A stretch of DNA of 64,000 bases from Reyranella aquatilis (GCF_020880995.1 NZ_JAJISD010000007.1:310001-374000); one strand, 5' to 3'; shown: positions 26,758-36,480, counted from the stretch's first letter. Notes: generated from the sequence alone by a model not told the origin. Translations and numbers: made by a program.

Positions 26758-29004
26758 ATGAAAACCCGCAGACTGCTCTATGCGCTGATGGCGACAACCG
26801 CCCTCGGGGCGCCTTCCCTCACGCCCGCCTGGGCGCAGGCCCAGACCGCGCCGCCCTCCGCCGACCCGACCCAGCCCGCACCCGCCACCCAAGGCGTGCC
26901 GACCCAGCTCGATGCCGTGACGACCGCCGCCATGCGCAGCCGGCGCCCGCTCGACGACGTGCCGGCCACCGTGTCGGTGATCACGACCGAGAACATCGAT
27001 CGCGAAAACATGCAGGACGTTCGCGACCTCGTGCGCAACGAGCCGGGCGTCACCGTCGGCAACAATCCCAATCGCGCCGGCTTCCAGAATTTCGTGATCC
27101 GCGGCATCGGCGGCAACCGCGTGCTGCTCATGGTCGACGGCATGCGCACGCCCGACTTCCCCGACAGCAACCAGGGCGCCGGCACCTATTCGCGCGAACA
27201 GCCCGACCTCGAGGACATCAAGCGCGTCGAGATCATCCGCGGCCCCGCCTCCGCACTCTACGGTTCGGACGCGATCGGCGGCGTTGTGGCCTACACGACC
27301 AAGGATCCCGGCGATTACTTCCGTGACGGCAAGAACGTCTATGCCAGCGCCAAGGCTGCCTACAGCGGCGCCAACCAGCAGTTCACCGAATCGTTCACCG
27401 GCGCGGTTCGCTCGGGCAACGTCGAGTTCATGGGCATCTACACGAGGCGCGACGGTCAGGAGTACCAGCCGGCCCAGACGACGATCAGCCCGAACCCCAC
27501 GACCTGGTACAACAACAACTTCTTCGCCAAGCTTGTGATCAAGCCGACCGAGGTCGACACGATCCGGCTCACCGGCTCGTACAACCAGAGCGGACAGAGC
27601 ACCAACGTCCTCAGCGCCGTCGGCACCTTCCCCAGCCTGTTCGCTCGGGTCTACGACGAATGGGGACAGGACTATACGAACACCTATCGGATAAGCGCCC
27701 AGTGGGAGCACAACGCGCCGATCGGCTTCGTCGACCGGCTGAGCTTCCTCGCCTATTTCAACTCCGTCTATACCCAGGCCGATACCTATACGCTGCGCGG
27801 CGGAGTCACCAGCGTCGTCCCGAGCAATGCCCGCACCTCGCAGTTCTACTACACGCAGAACGTCACCGGTGCCGAGCTGCAGATGCACACCGATCGCGAG
27901 ATCGGCGGCCTCGACAACTTCTTCACCTACGGACTGAGCTTCTCGTGGACGACCACGACCCGGCCGCGCAACCGCACACAGATCACGCTGGCGACCGGCG
28001 CCACGACGAACTCCGTGGGCGGCGAACTCTATCCGAACAAGAACTTTCCCGATACCGACACGGTCCAGGCCGGCATCTACGTTCAGGACGAGATCAGCGC
28101 ACTGGGCGGTCGTCTGAAGATCACGCCGGCGGTGCGTCTCGACTACTACAACATGACGCCCAATCCCGATAAGTACTTCTGGAACTCCACGGGCGCTACG
28201 CTCAACGCCGTGCCCTCGGCCACCACCTATGTTTCGGCCTCGCCCAAGCTCGGCCTGTTGTACCATTTCAACGATACCTATTCGGGCTACTTCCAGTATG
28301 CGACGGGTTTCCGCGCGCCGCCGTACGACAACGCGAACTTCGGCTTCACCAATGCCGCATCGTTCTACCAGATCCTGCCCAACGCCAACCTGAAGCCGGA
28401 GACCGCCAACTCCTTCGAAGTCGGCTTCCGCGGCAAGTACGAGAACGGCTCGAGCTGGCAGCTCACCGGCTTCTACAATCTCTACAACAACTTCCTCGAA
28501 ACCACCGTCGTCGGCATGGTGGGTCCGGTCACGCAGTACCAGTACGTCAACCTCACCAACGTGACGATCTGGGGCATCGAGGCGCGCGGCGAGTACCGCT
28601 TCGCCCCGGAATGGGCCGTTGCCGGCTGGACGGCCTTCGCGCAGGGCACCGACACGAGAACCGGCCTGCCGGTCGACTCGGTGTCGCCCTGGACCACGCA
28701 GGCCCGCATCCGCTACGGCTTCGACAAGGGCCTCGTGGCGCAGCTCATCGGTACGGTGGCGGCCGCGCACACCGCCGTCAGCAACCCGACCTACTTCCAG
28801 GCACCGGCCTACTTCAACCTCGACGCCACCGTCGGCTACGTCATCAACGATCACTTCAAGATCAACGCCGGCGCCTTCAACATCACCAACGCCAAGTACT
28901 GGAACGCGCCGGACACGATCGGCATCACGCCGACCAATCCGCAGCTCGATCTCTATGCCCAGCCCGGCCGGTACTTCGGCGTCAACCTTCTGGCCAAATG
29001 GTAG
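26758..29004 (+). CDS. TonB-dependent haem/haemoglobin receptor
   Basis: A 748-residue outer-membrane receptor: signal peptide ending at AWAQAQ, TonB box LDAVTTAAM near 51-59, plug domain (VPATVSVITTENIDR, PGVTVGNNPNRAGF, RGIGGNRVLLMVDGMR, EIIRGPASALYGSDAIGGVV) and a 22-strand barrel. The barrel ends with an aromatic strand (GRYFGVNLLAKW). The TonB-haemoglobin/transferrin/lactoferrin subfamily features fit, as does the linked hmu operon. Its stop overlaps the tonB start (ATGGTAG), so the two are translationally coupled. Confidence 0.94.
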   Translation: MKTRRLLYALMATTALGAPSLTPAWAQAQTAPPSADPTQPAPATQGVPTQLDAVTTAAMRSRRPLDDVPATVSVITTENIDRENMQDVRDLVRNEPGVTVGNNPNRAGFQNFVIRGIGGNRVLLMVDGMRTPDFPDSNQGAGTYSREQPDLEDIKRVEIIRGPASALYGSDAIGGVVAYTTKDPGDYFRDGKNVYASAKAAYSGANQQFTESFTGAVRSGNVEFMGIYTRRDGQEYQPAQTTISPNPTTWYNNNFFAKLVIKPTEVDTIRLTGSYNQSGQSTNVLSAVGTFPSLFARVYDEWGQDYTNTYRISAQWEHNAPIGFVDRLSFLAYFNSVYTQADTYTLRGGVTSVVPSNARTSQFYYTQNVTGAELQMHTDREIGGLDNFFTYGLSFSWTTTTRPRNRTQITLATGATTNSVGGELYPNKNFPDTDTVQAGIYVQDEISALGGRLKITPAVRLDYYNMTPNPDKYFWNSTGATLNAVPSATTYVSASPKLGLLYHFNDTYSGYFQYATGFRAPPYDNANFGFTNAASFYQILPNANLKPETANSFEVGFRGKYENGSSWQLTGFYNLYNNFLETTVVGMVGPVTQYQYVNLTNVTIWGIEARGEYRFAPEWAVAGWTAFAQGTDTRTGLPVDSVSPWTTQARIRYGFDKGLVAQLIGTVAAAHTAVSNPTYFQAPAYFNLDATVGYVINDHFKINAGAFNITNAKYWNAPDTIGITPTNPQLDLYAQPGRYFGVNLLAKW

Positions 29005-29840
29005 TCCCGGCAGCCCTCTCTGCCGAGCGACTGCCGGCGCCACCGGCACGCGGTCCGCGCGTGCCGGTGGCGTTGTCGCTTGCCCTGCACGGGCTGGCCA
29101 TCGTTCCTCTTTTTCTCGCCGGCATGTCCGGCAGCAGCGCCAGCGACGACCAGCCGGCGTTGATGGTCGAGCTCTCGCTGGCCGCGCCGACTCCCGGTCC
29201 CGCCGCGGAAGCCAACCAACCCGATCCGACTCCCGAGCCGCTCCTCCAACCCGAACCGCCGACGCCTCCGGTCGAGAAAGCCGAGACGACGACGCCTCCC
29301 GAGCCGGAGCCGCCCCCTCCGCAAGAGGTTGCGGCCGTGGAGCCCGAGATCAAGGTCGAGGTTCCGCCACCGGATGAGCCGCCGCCGCCGACCGCCGCCG
29401 AGATGAAGCCGGTCGAAGTGCCCAAGCCCCGGCCGCCGCAGCCCAAACCGGCCGCCGCGCCACGCCCGACGGCACAGGCCGCCGTCACGAAGGCGCCCTC
29501 GCCCGATGCCGGCAACGCCAGCCTCACGCAGCAGGCGGCGGCGTCCTCCTCGTCGCTCATCGTGTTCGAGGGCAAGCCGCGCTATCGCGTGCCGCCGACG
29601 CCTGCGGTCTATCCACCGCGCTCCATTGAACTCGGCCAGCAGGGCGAGGTGCTGGTGCGCGTGCGTCTCCAGCCCGACGGCGCCGCCGCCGAGATCGTCC
29701 TGTGGCGCAGCAGCAACTTCCCCCTGCTCGACCGCTCGGCGCTGGCCGCGGTGCGCGGCTGGCAATTCCTTCCCGCCCTGCGCGACGGCCGGCCGGTCGC
29801 CGCCTGGGTGGAAATCCCCGTTCGTTTTCATCTCCGTTGA
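28998..29840 (+). CDS. tonB: TonB-family energy transducer dedicated to haem uptake
   Basis: About 280 residues. One N-terminal transmembrane helix (VALSLALHGLAIVPLFLA) is followed by a long Pro-Glu/Pro-Lys rod (PEPEPPPPQ, KPRPPQPKP) that spans the periplasm. The C-terminal TonB fold is visible in GQQGEVLVRVRLQPDG and RSALAAVRGWQFLPALRDGR. The ATG at 28998 overlaps the receptor stop by seven bases; earlier in-frame codons lie inside the receptor gene. No exbB/exbD genes are in the window, so it must use those encoded elsewhere. Confidence 0.92.
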   Translation: MVVPAALSAERLPAPPARGPRVPVALSLALHGLAIVPLFLAGMSGSSASDDQPALMVELSLAAPTPGPAAEANQPDPTPEPLLQPEPPTPPVEKAETTTPPEPEPPPPQEVAAVEPEIKVEVPPPDEPPPPTAAEMKPVEVPKPRPPQPKPAAAPRPTAQAAVTKAPSPDAGNASLTQQAAASSSSLIVFEGKPRYRVPPTPAVYPPRSIELGQQGEVLVRVRLQPDGAAAEIVLWRSSNFPLLDRSALAAVRGWQFLPALRDGRPVAAWVEIPVRFHLR

Positions 29841-29851
29841 AAGGACTGCCC

Positions 29852-30901
29852 ATGCTCTCGCCCTCGAACTCCGACCTCGCCGCCCGCTGGAGCCGCCTGC
29901 GCAGCGAGAAGCCCGCCCTGCGCATCCGCGACGCCGCCGCGACACTGGGCGTCGGCGAGGCCGAACTGGTGGCGCTCGGTGTCGGTCAGACCGCGACGCC
30001 GCTCGTCGCCGACTGGCGCGGCATCCTGAACGACATGCCGGGCGTCGGCCGCGTGATGTGCCTGACGCGCAACGAGCATTGCGTGCACGAGCGCCATGGC
30101 CGCTTCGAGGACGTCGACGTGAAGGGCCCGCATGGCATCGTTCTCGGCACGGACATCGACCTGCGCCTGTTCCTCGGACAGTGGAAGCATGCCTTCGCGG
30201 TGCGCGAACCGCTGAAGCAGGGCGAGCGCCTCAGCCTGCAGTTCTTCGATGCAGCCGGCGAAGCCGTGCACAAGATCTACGCCACCGACGAAACCGACCG
30301 TCCGGCCTTCGACACGCTGATCGCGCGCTACGCGGCCGCGACGCCGCCCGAGCTGAAGATCGTGGCCCGCGCGTCCGAAACCGCCGACCGTCCCGATTCC
30401 GAGATCGACCTGGAGGGGCTGCGCACGGCCTGGCGGGGCATGAAGGACACCCATGAATTCTTCGGCATGCTGGGCAAGTTCAAGGTCGGCCGCGTCCAGG
30501 CGCTGCGCCTGGTCGGCGAGGATCTGGCGCGCGAGCTGCCGGCGCGGTCGCTGCGCTCGGCCTTCGAGGCTGCGGCGGCCGACGGCACGCCCGTCATGGT
30601 CTTCGTCGGCAACCGCGGCTGCATCCAGATCCATAGCGGGCCGGTGAAGCGCCTGGTGGCCACGCCCGGCTGGTTCAACGTGCTCGATCCCGACTTCAAC
30701 CTGCACCTGCGCGACGACGGCGTCGCCCGTGTCTTCTCGGTCCGCAAGCCCACCGAGGACGGCATCGTGACCTCACTCGAGGCGTTCGACGCGGACGGCC
30801 GCAACATCCTGCTGATGTTCGGCGCCCGCAAGCCGGGCAAGCCCGAGCTCGAGGACTGGCGGGCCATCGTGGCGCGTGTCGAGAAGCAGGCGGCGTCGTG
30901 A
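29852..30901 (+). CDS. hmuS: HmuS haem-handling/degrading protein
   Basis: A 349-residue cytoplasmic protein of the HemS/HmuS family with two similar halves. The N-terminal RWSRLRSEKPALRIRDAAAT and NEHCVHERHGRFEDVDVKGP, and the C-terminal GNRGCIQIHSGPVKRL and WFNVLDPDFNLHLRDD are diagnostic; the last two contain the haem-ligand histidine region. It receives haem from the HmuTUV importer. An AAGGA ribosome site precedes ATG 29852. Its stop overlaps the hmuT start (TGATG). Confidence 0.93.
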   Translation: MLSPSNSDLAARWSRLRSEKPALRIRDAAATLGVGEAELVALGVGQTATPLVADWRGILNDMPGVGRVMCLTRNEHCVHERHGRFEDVDVKGPHGIVLGTDIDLRLFLGQWKHAFAVREPLKQGERLSLQFFDAAGEAVHKIYATDETDRPAFDTLIARYAAATPPELKIVARASETADRPDSEIDLEGLRTAWRGMKDTHEFFGMLGKFKVGRVQALRLVGEDLARELPARSLRSAFEAAAADGTPVMVFVGNRGCIQIHSGPVKRLVATPGWFNVLDPDFNLHLRDDGVARVFSVRKPTEDGIVTSLEAFDADGRNILLMFGARKPGKPELEDWRAIVARVEKQAAS

Positions 30902-31764
30902 TGAAGCGCCGCACCGTCCTCGGACTGGGCGCCGTCGCGGCCGCCGCCACGGCGCTCCCGGTCCATGCGCAACGGCCGCCGCGGATCGTGTCGGTCGGCA
31001 GCGCCATCACCGAGATCGTCTATGCGCTGGGCGCCGAGAACATGCTGGTCGGCGTCGACACGACCAGCCTCTATCCGGAGGCGGCGCGCGCGCTGCCCCA
31101 GGTCGGCTACATGCGCGCCCTTTCGGCGGAGGGCGTGCTGTCGCTCAAGCCGACGCTGATCATCGCGACGACCGCGGCCGGACCGCCCGGCGCGCTCGAC
31201 CAGCTCAAGGCGACGGGTATCGAGATCATGGTCCTGCCCGACCACTACGACTACGACAGCGTCGTCGCCAAGATCGCGGCGGTCGGCAAGGTAACCGGCA
31301 AGGTCGCGGAAGCCGACGCGATGATCGCCCGGGGCCGCGACGCCATGAAATCGCTGGCAGCGACGCTCGCCAGGACGACCCGTCATCCGCGCGTCCTGTT
31401 CCTGCTCTCCATGACCGGCGGCGCCCCGCAGGCCGCGGGCCGCGACACCGCCGCGGCCGGCATCATCAAGCTGGCGGGCGGCGTCAATGCGATCGATGGC
31501 TATGCGGGCTACCGGCCGTTGACGCCGGAATCGGTCCTCGCCTCCAACGCCGATTACGTGCTGGTGACGCGTCAAACGGTGCAGGCGATGGGCGGCCGGC
31601 AGGCGATCCTCGACCAGCCCTCGCTCAACCGCACGCCCGCGGGCAAGGCCGGCCGGCTCATCGAGTTCGATACGCTGCTCCTGCTGGGCTTCGGCCCGCG
31701 GACCCCGGAGGCGGCGACCGAACTGGCGATGGCGCTGCATCCGGAACTCGCCCGCGCGCCGTGA
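30901..31764 (+). CDS. hmuT: Periplasmic haem-binding protein HmuT
   Basis: About 287 residues with a signal peptide (MKRRTVLGLGAVAAAATALPVHAQ). PRIVSVGSAITEIVYALGAE, GVDTTSLYPEAARALPQVGY and LSLKPTLIIATTAAGPP follow the class III (cluster A-II) binding-protein fold of haem importers. The Tyr in the SLYPEAA segment is positioned like the haem ligand of HmuT. GTG 30898 is an alternative start. The C-terminus ends in the hmuU start (GTGA overlap). Confidence 0.93.
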   Translation: MKRRTVLGLGAVAAAATALPVHAQRPPRIVSVGSAITEIVYALGAENMLVGVDTTSLYPEAARALPQVGYMRALSAEGVLSLKPTLIIATTAAGPPGALDQLKATGIEIMVLPDHYDYDSVVAKIAAVGKVTGKVAEADAMIARGRDAMKSLAATLARTTRHPRVLFLLSMTGGAPQAAGRDTAAAGIIKLAGGVNAIDGYAGYRPLTPESVLASNADYVLVTRQTVQAMGGRQAILDQPSLNRTPAGKAGRLIEFDTLLLLGFGPRTPEAATELAMALHPELARAP

Positions 31765-32801
31765 AAATGACCGCGCTCGCCCTCCGTCGGCCGATTCCCC
31801 TGTTCGCGCTGGCCGCCGTGGCCAGCGTGGTCGCGAGCCTCTGCATCGGCGCGTTTCCGGTGGGACCGGGCCAGATCCTGTCGGCCCTCGGCCTGTCGAG
31901 CGCGCCGCTCGACGACACGACGGCGGCGGTCCTCTATGCCATCCGTGCGCCGCGGGTCGTCGCGGCCTTCGCCGTCGGCGCCGCGCTGGCGGCCGGGGGC
32001 GCGGCGATGCAGAGCCTGTTCCGCAACCCGCTGGCCGATCCTGGCCTGCTGGGCGTGTCGAGCGGCGCCGCGCTCGCGGCGGTCGCGACGATCGTGCTGG
32101 GCGAGCGGGTGATGCACGTCGTACCGCCGGAGCTGCGGCCCTGGTCGCTCCCGGTCGCGGCTTTCCTCGGGGGACTGGCGGCCACCGTCCTCGTCTATCG
32201 CATTGCCGCGCGCGAGGGCGTGACGCTGGTGGGCACCCTGCTGCTGGCCGGCATCGCCATCAACGCGCTCACCTCGGCCGGCATCGGCATGCTGGTCTTC
32301 GTGGCCGACGACCAGCAGCTCCGCACCCTGATCTTCTGGACGATGGGCGGCTTCGGCTCGGTCACCTGGGTGGCGATCGTACCCGCACTATTGATCCTTG
32401 CCATCAGCGTGCCGACCCTGCTGCCGACCGCGCACCTGCTCGATGCGCTGGCGCTGGGCGAGCGCGAGGCCGGTCATGTCGGCGTCGACGTCGAACGCCT
32501 GAAGAAGCGGCTGGTGGCCCAGGTGGCGCTGGCCGTCGGCGCAGGCGTGGCGATCTCGGGCATCGTGGGCTTCGTCGGCCTGATCGCGCCGCACATCGTT
32601 CGTCTGCTGCTCGGTCCCTCGCACCGCACCCTCCTCCCGGCCGCCGCCCTGTTCGGCGGCGCCTTCCTCGTTCTCGCCGACGCGCTGGCGCGGACCATGG
32701 TGTCGCCGGCCGAACTGCCGATCGGCGTGCTCACCGCATTGGTCGGCGGCCCGTTCTTCCTCTGGCTGCTGGCGAGCCGCGCCGCGCGGGGTGGACTGTG
32801 A
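31761..32801 (+). CDS. hmuU: Haem ABC transporter permease HmuU
   Basis: About 346 residues with around ten transmembrane helices of the FecCD/BtuC family. AIRAPRVVAAFAVGAALAAG, QSLFRNPLADPGLLGVSSGA, WTMGGFGSVTW and SGIVGFVGLIAPHIVRLLLG are canonical; the last is the coupling region for HmuV. The GTG at 31761 overlaps the hmuT stop by four bases; ATG 31767 is an in-frame alternative two codons later. Confidence 0.93.
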   Translation: MKMTALALRRPIPLFALAAVASVVASLCIGAFPVGPGQILSALGLSSAPLDDTTAAVLYAIRAPRVVAAFAVGAALAAGGAAMQSLFRNPLADPGLLGVSSGAALAAVATIVLGERVMHVVPPELRPWSLPVAAFLGGLAATVLVYRIAAREGVTLVGTLLLAGIAINALTSAGIGMLVFVADDQQLRTLIFWTMGGFGSVTWVAIVPALLILAISVPTLLPTAHLLDALALGEREAGHVGVDVERLKKRLVAQVALAVGAGVAISGIVGFVGLIAPHIVRLLLGPSHRTLLPAAALFGGAFLVLADALARTMVSPAELPIGVLTALVGGPFFLWLLASRAARGGL

Positions 32802-33577
32802 AAATGCTCCAGGCGATCGGCATCGAGGTCCGCGCGCGCGCCCGGACCCTGTTGCGCGACGTCTCGCTCGAAGTGGCGCCGGGCGAGTTCGTGGCGATCA
32901 TCGGTCCCAACGGCGCAGGCAAGAGCACACTGCTCAACGCCCTGGCAGGCGACCGCCCCCTGAGCTCGGGCGAGATCCTGCTCGATGGCCGGCCGTTCGG
33001 TCAGTGGAGCAAGCGCGAACTGGCGAGACGCCGCGCCGTGCTGCCGCAGCACTCGGCGGTGGCCTTCGACTTCACCGGCCTGCAGATCGCCATGCTGGGA
33101 TTGCTCGCCTTCCGCGGCAGCCTGTCGGAACGCGAGATGCAGGCGCTGGCCGAAAGGGCGCTCGCCGAGACCGAGGCGCTGGCCTTCGCCGACCGGCCCT
33201 ACACCGTTCTGTCCGGCGGCGAACGCCAGCGCGTGCAGCTTGCCCGCGTGCTGGCCCAATGCGACGCCGATCCGGCGGCCACGCCGTTCCTGTTGCTCGA
33301 CGAGCCGATCACCGGCCTCGATCTCTCGCACCAGCATGCCGCCCTCGCCAGCGCACGGCGACGCGTCGATCGTGGACTGGGCGTGCTCGCCGTCCTGCAC
33401 GATCTCAACATGGCGGCGCGCTATGCCGACCGCGTGGGCATCGTCGAGGACGGGCGTGTGACCAATCTGGGACCGACGCGCGAAACGCTCGCTCCCGATC
33501 GTCTGTCGCACGTCTTTGCGACGCCGATCGTGCGAATCGAGACTGGCAGTGGGACTGCATTCTTGAGCCCCGGCTGA
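32798..33577 (+). CDS. hmuV: Haem ABC transporter ATPase HmuV
   Basis: A 259-residue ABC ATPase: Walker A GPNGAGKST at 36-44, signature LSGGE at 138-142, Walker B LLLDEP and the H-loop VLHDLN. It powers the HmuTU importer. The same GTGAAAATG junction found before hmuU recurs here, so GTG 32798 (four-base overlap) or ATG 32804 could start it. A 7-base palindrome GATTCAC-C-GTGAATC at 33576-33590 overlaps its stop codon and may mark the end of the operon. Confidence 0.94.
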   Translation: MKMLQAIGIEVRARARTLLRDVSLEVAPGEFVAIIGPNGAGKSTLLNALAGDRPLSSGEILLDGRPFGQWSKRELARRRAVLPQHSAVAFDFTGLQIAMLGLLAFRGSLSEREMQALAERALAETEALAFADRPYTVLSGGERQRVQLARVLAQCDADPAATPFLLLDEPITGLDLSHQHAALASARRRVDRGLGVLAVLHDLNMAARYADRVGIVEDGRVTNLGPTRETLAPDRLSHVFATPIVRIETGSGTAFLSPG

Positions 33578-33675
33578 TTCACCGTGAATCGGTGTTCAAT
33601 CCGACATAAACCCGCCGGATTCGGTCGATGATATGATGCTTCAGCCAGAACTCAGATTTCTGACCGCGGGCATCC

Positions 33676-34956
33676 ATGGGCGAACGCCCCATTCTCTTGA
33701 CGACGACGCGTCTCGGCGTGCGCCCCCTCGGCGTGCGTGGCGAACCGCTGCATTCGGTGGCGGGCCAGCTTCTCTCGGTCATCCGCCGACGGCTGGGCGA
33801 TGGGACGGCCGAGCTGCTGGCCGATCCGCAACTTCGCGAATCCGGCGATGGCATCGACTGGTATGCGCATCGGGGCGGCACGGTCCAGCGTCTCTCGAAA
33901 TTGAGTGACTACGAACGCGCGGAGATCCTGCACAAGGCGGAAGAACGGCTCGCTGCCATCCGTGCCCTCGGCGCACAGCTCAAAGGGTCGGAGACCAGCG
34001 AGGAAGCGCGGCTGATCGGCCGAGCCCTCGAACTCTCGACGTCGCGTCCCTCGGACGATTTCGTGTTCGTGGTCGATGGGCAGCCGGTGATCGTCGCCTG
34101 GGGGTACGAGGCCGACGCCGCCGCGAGCCTGCAGCAAGCCTTCACGCTGGCCACGGTGCCGCCGGCTGCCACGCCGCAGGCCGTGTTCGCCAGCGCACCG
34201 GCCGCCGCCCTGCCCGCGACGCGCATCGTCGGATGGGCCCCGTGGTTCAGCGCCTTGCTGTTCGGACTGCTCCTGCTGCTCCTGCTGCTGCTGACCTCGT
34301 GGATGCTGCGGGCCTGCGCGCCGGTCGACCCGACGCTGAATGTCGCCACGCTGGAGACGCCGGCGCCGCCTGCCCCGGAGGCGCCCCCCGATCCGACGCC
34401 GCTGCTGAAGGCCGCGCTCGATTCGGCGGGCGACGAGGAACGCAAGGTCAAGGCGGAGCTCGTGGCGCTGCAGGCCGAGCTCAAGGACAAGCTCGAACAG
34501 TGCAAGCCGATCGAGCCCCCCAAGCCACCGCCGGCCCCGCCGCCCGTGGCCAAGGTCGATCCGCCCAAGCCGGCGCCTCCGCCGGCTCCGAAGCCACAGC
34601 CGCCGCAGCAGGCCTCCGCGCCGCCGGTCAACCGGCCGCCGCCGGGCCAGCTCCCTTGCGACTGGTCGGGCGATTCGGGCGGCGAGGGCGTGACGCGCAA
34701 CAAGCACTATCTCGGCGACAAGCCGGGCTTTGTGGCGCTCAACTACCAGCTCTTCGTGCGGCCCGACGACATCAAGGTCATGTATCGCGGGCAGAACATC
34801 GCCGGCACCGGCGGCCCGCGCAGCGGTCGCGGCGGCTTCGGCTTCGACTGGAACCCCGTCGCGGGGGATTATTCGGTCGACGTGATCGTAACGGGTGAAC
34901 AATGGGGCACGCGCTGGAACTACGCGATTTCCTGCCCGCGGGCCGGCAGACGGTGA
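33676..34956 (+). CDS. SrfA-like membrane-anchored protein 1
   Basis: A 426-residue protein opening the Srf-like cluster. The cytosolic N-terminal domain (about 1-180) contains GIDWYAHRGGTVQRL and DFVFVVDGQPVIVAWGY, both matched in the next gene's product. A Leu-rich transmembrane helix follows at about 187-212. The presumed periplasmic part has a short coiled coil (KVKAELVALQAELKDKLEQ), a Pro/Lys-rich spacer and a C-terminal beta domain bracketed by two cysteines (LPCDWSGDSGGEG ... WNYAISCP). The layout resembles SrfA proteins; function is unknown. It starts 98 bases after hmuV and ends 8 bases before the second copy. Confidence 0.8.
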   Translation: MGERPILLTTTRLGVRPLGVRGEPLHSVAGQLLSVIRRRLGDGTAELLADPQLRESGDGIDWYAHRGGTVQRLSKLSDYERAEILHKAEERLAAIRALGAQLKGSETSEEARLIGRALELSTSRPSDDFVFVVDGQPVIVAWGYEADAAASLQQAFTLATVPPAATPQAVFASAPAAALPATRIVGWAPWFSALLFGLLLLLLLLLTSWMLRACAPVDPTLNVATLETPAPPAPEAPPDPTPLLKAALDSAGDEERKVKAELVALQAELKDKLEQCKPIEPPKPPPAPPPVAKVDPPKPAPPPAPKPQPPQQASAPPVNRPPPGQLPCDWSGDSGGEGVTRNKHYLGDKPGFVALNYQLFVRPDDIKVMYRGQNIAGTGGPRSGRGGFGFDWNPVAGDYSVDVIVTGEQWGTRWNYAISCPRAGRR

Positions 34957-34964
34957 GGAACTAG

Positions 34965-36437
34965 ATGGCCGCAGGTCCGCTACTCGTCAGTGAGCCGCTG
35001 CAGCGCTACCGCGCGCTCGGCCTGGCCGGCGATCCGGTGTGGCGCGCCGCCGGACAGTTGCGCGCCGCCATCGCCGCGCGCCTGTCGCGCGAGCATGCCG
35101 ATCTCCTGGCTCTGCCCGAGGCCGATCCGGGCGGGCGCAGCATCAACTGGTACGCACCTTTCGACGGCGAGGTGAGGCGGCTCGGAGATCTCGGCGATGC
35201 CGAGCGGCGCGAGGTCCTCGACAAGGTGCAACGCCTGCACGGCGAGATCGCCGGCCTCGCGACGCAGATGGAAGCAGCCGAACGCTCGAACGCGGAGCGC
35301 AACTTCGCCCGCCTGCTGCGCCACGCGCTGACCGCGCCGGGCGAGGAAACGCTCTACGTCGTCGACGGCCACCCGGTGATGACCTTCTGGGGCTTCACCG
35401 CCGACGCCGCGCTCCCGGGCGTGTTCCTCAACAGTCCGCCGCCTGCCGTCGCGCCGCGCCTGGCCGCCAACCCCGTCGGCCGACCGGAAGCCGTGATGGC
35501 CTCCGCGCCAGCCGTCGCTTCGGTCGCGGCGACGCGCACCGTCTGGTGGCAATGGTTGCTGCTTGGCGCGTTGCTGATGCTGATCCTGGCGCTGCTTGCC
35601 TGGCTGGTGCGCCCCTACCTGCCGCACCTCGAGCCGCGGATCGAGGCCGAGGCCCGCGAGCAGGCATTGCGCTTCGCCGTGCGCCAGCCGCTGGAGCTGC
35701 AGCAGACGCGCGTCTCGACCCTGGTGCAGGACAACGAATCCCTGCGCCTCGAATTGGCGCGCCTGACCGACGAACTCGCACGCCGTGGCGGCGACTGTGC
35801 CGCGGGCGTGCTCGGGCCGGGCGGCGTGATCGTCGGCTCCGTCGGCGGCCCGCCGATCGAGCGCGGGGCCGGCCCCGACCTGGGCGTGCCGGGCACAGAT
35901 CCCGGCAAGGATGCCAGCAAGGACCTCGACAGGCAGCAGGAGGCCATGGGTCCAAACGGCAAGGATGGCAAGGGTCCGGACGAGCAGAACAAGGACAAGA
36001 ACGGCGCGTCGAAGAACGACGGCCAGAACGGCAACAAGGACGTTGCCAAGAAGGACGAGCCGAAGCCGATGGTTGTGCCGCCCGAGGCCAAGCAGAAGCA
36101 GGACCTGGCCTTCCTCAAGGGCGACTGGCGCTCGCGCACCGGCCTCGCCACCGCGACCGGGGAGAACGACATCCGCCCCTCCTACACGCTCGACGACAAG
36201 GGCAAGGGCAAGGTGTCGTTCACCCAGAAGAACGGCGCCACCTGCGAGGCCCCGGCCGAGGCGCGCTGGGACGGCACCAGGCTGGTGATCGAGGAGAAGA
36301 GCAATCCACGCTGCAGCGACGGCAAGACCTACGCCCGCAATACCGTGAACTGCGAGATCGGCGCCGATGGTGCGGCGCAGTGCAAGGGCAGCCAGCCCGG
36401 CGACACGCGCAGCTACAAGGTGCAGATCGGGCGCTGA
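34965..36437 (+). CDS. SrfA-like membrane-anchored protein 2
   Basis: A 490-residue paralogue of the preceding protein over its N-terminal 180 residues: SINWYAPFDGEVRRL and ETLYVVDGHPVMTFWGF align with the counterparts there. A transmembrane helix lies at about 194-215, then a coiled-coil region (RIEAEAREQALRFAV, LELARLTDELARR). A Gly-Pro-Lys-Asp/Asn-rich linker and a different C-terminal domain (FLKGDWRSRTGLATATGEND) with three cysteines follow. The paralogues therefore share a cytosolic platform and differ in the periplasmic head. SrfA assignment rests on this N-terminal domain and on the srfB and srfC neighbours. Confidence 0.83.
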   Translation: MAAGPLLVSEPLQRYRALGLAGDPVWRAAGQLRAAIAARLSREHADLLALPEADPGGRSINWYAPFDGEVRRLGDLGDAERREVLDKVQRLHGEIAGLATQMEAAERSNAERNFARLLRHALTAPGEETLYVVDGHPVMTFWGFTADAALPGVFLNSPPPAVAPRLAANPVGRPEAVMASAPAVASVAATRTVWWQWLLLGALLMLILALLAWLVRPYLPHLEPRIEAEAREQALRFAVRQPLELQQTRVSTLVQDNESLRLELARLTDELARRGGDCAAGVLGPGGVIVGSVGGPPIERGAGPDLGVPGTDPGKDASKDLDRQQEAMGPNGKDGKGPDEQNKDKNGASKNDGQNGNKDVAKKDEPKPMVVPPEAKQKQDLAFLKGDWRSRTGLATATGENDIRPSYTLDDKGKGKVSFTQKNGATCEAPAEARWDGTRLVIEEKSNPRCSDGKTYARNTVNCEIGADGAAQCKGSQPGDTRSYKVQIGR

Positions 36438-36480
36438 GACCCTACATACACATGCAGCATGATGGCCGTACTGGATTGAC

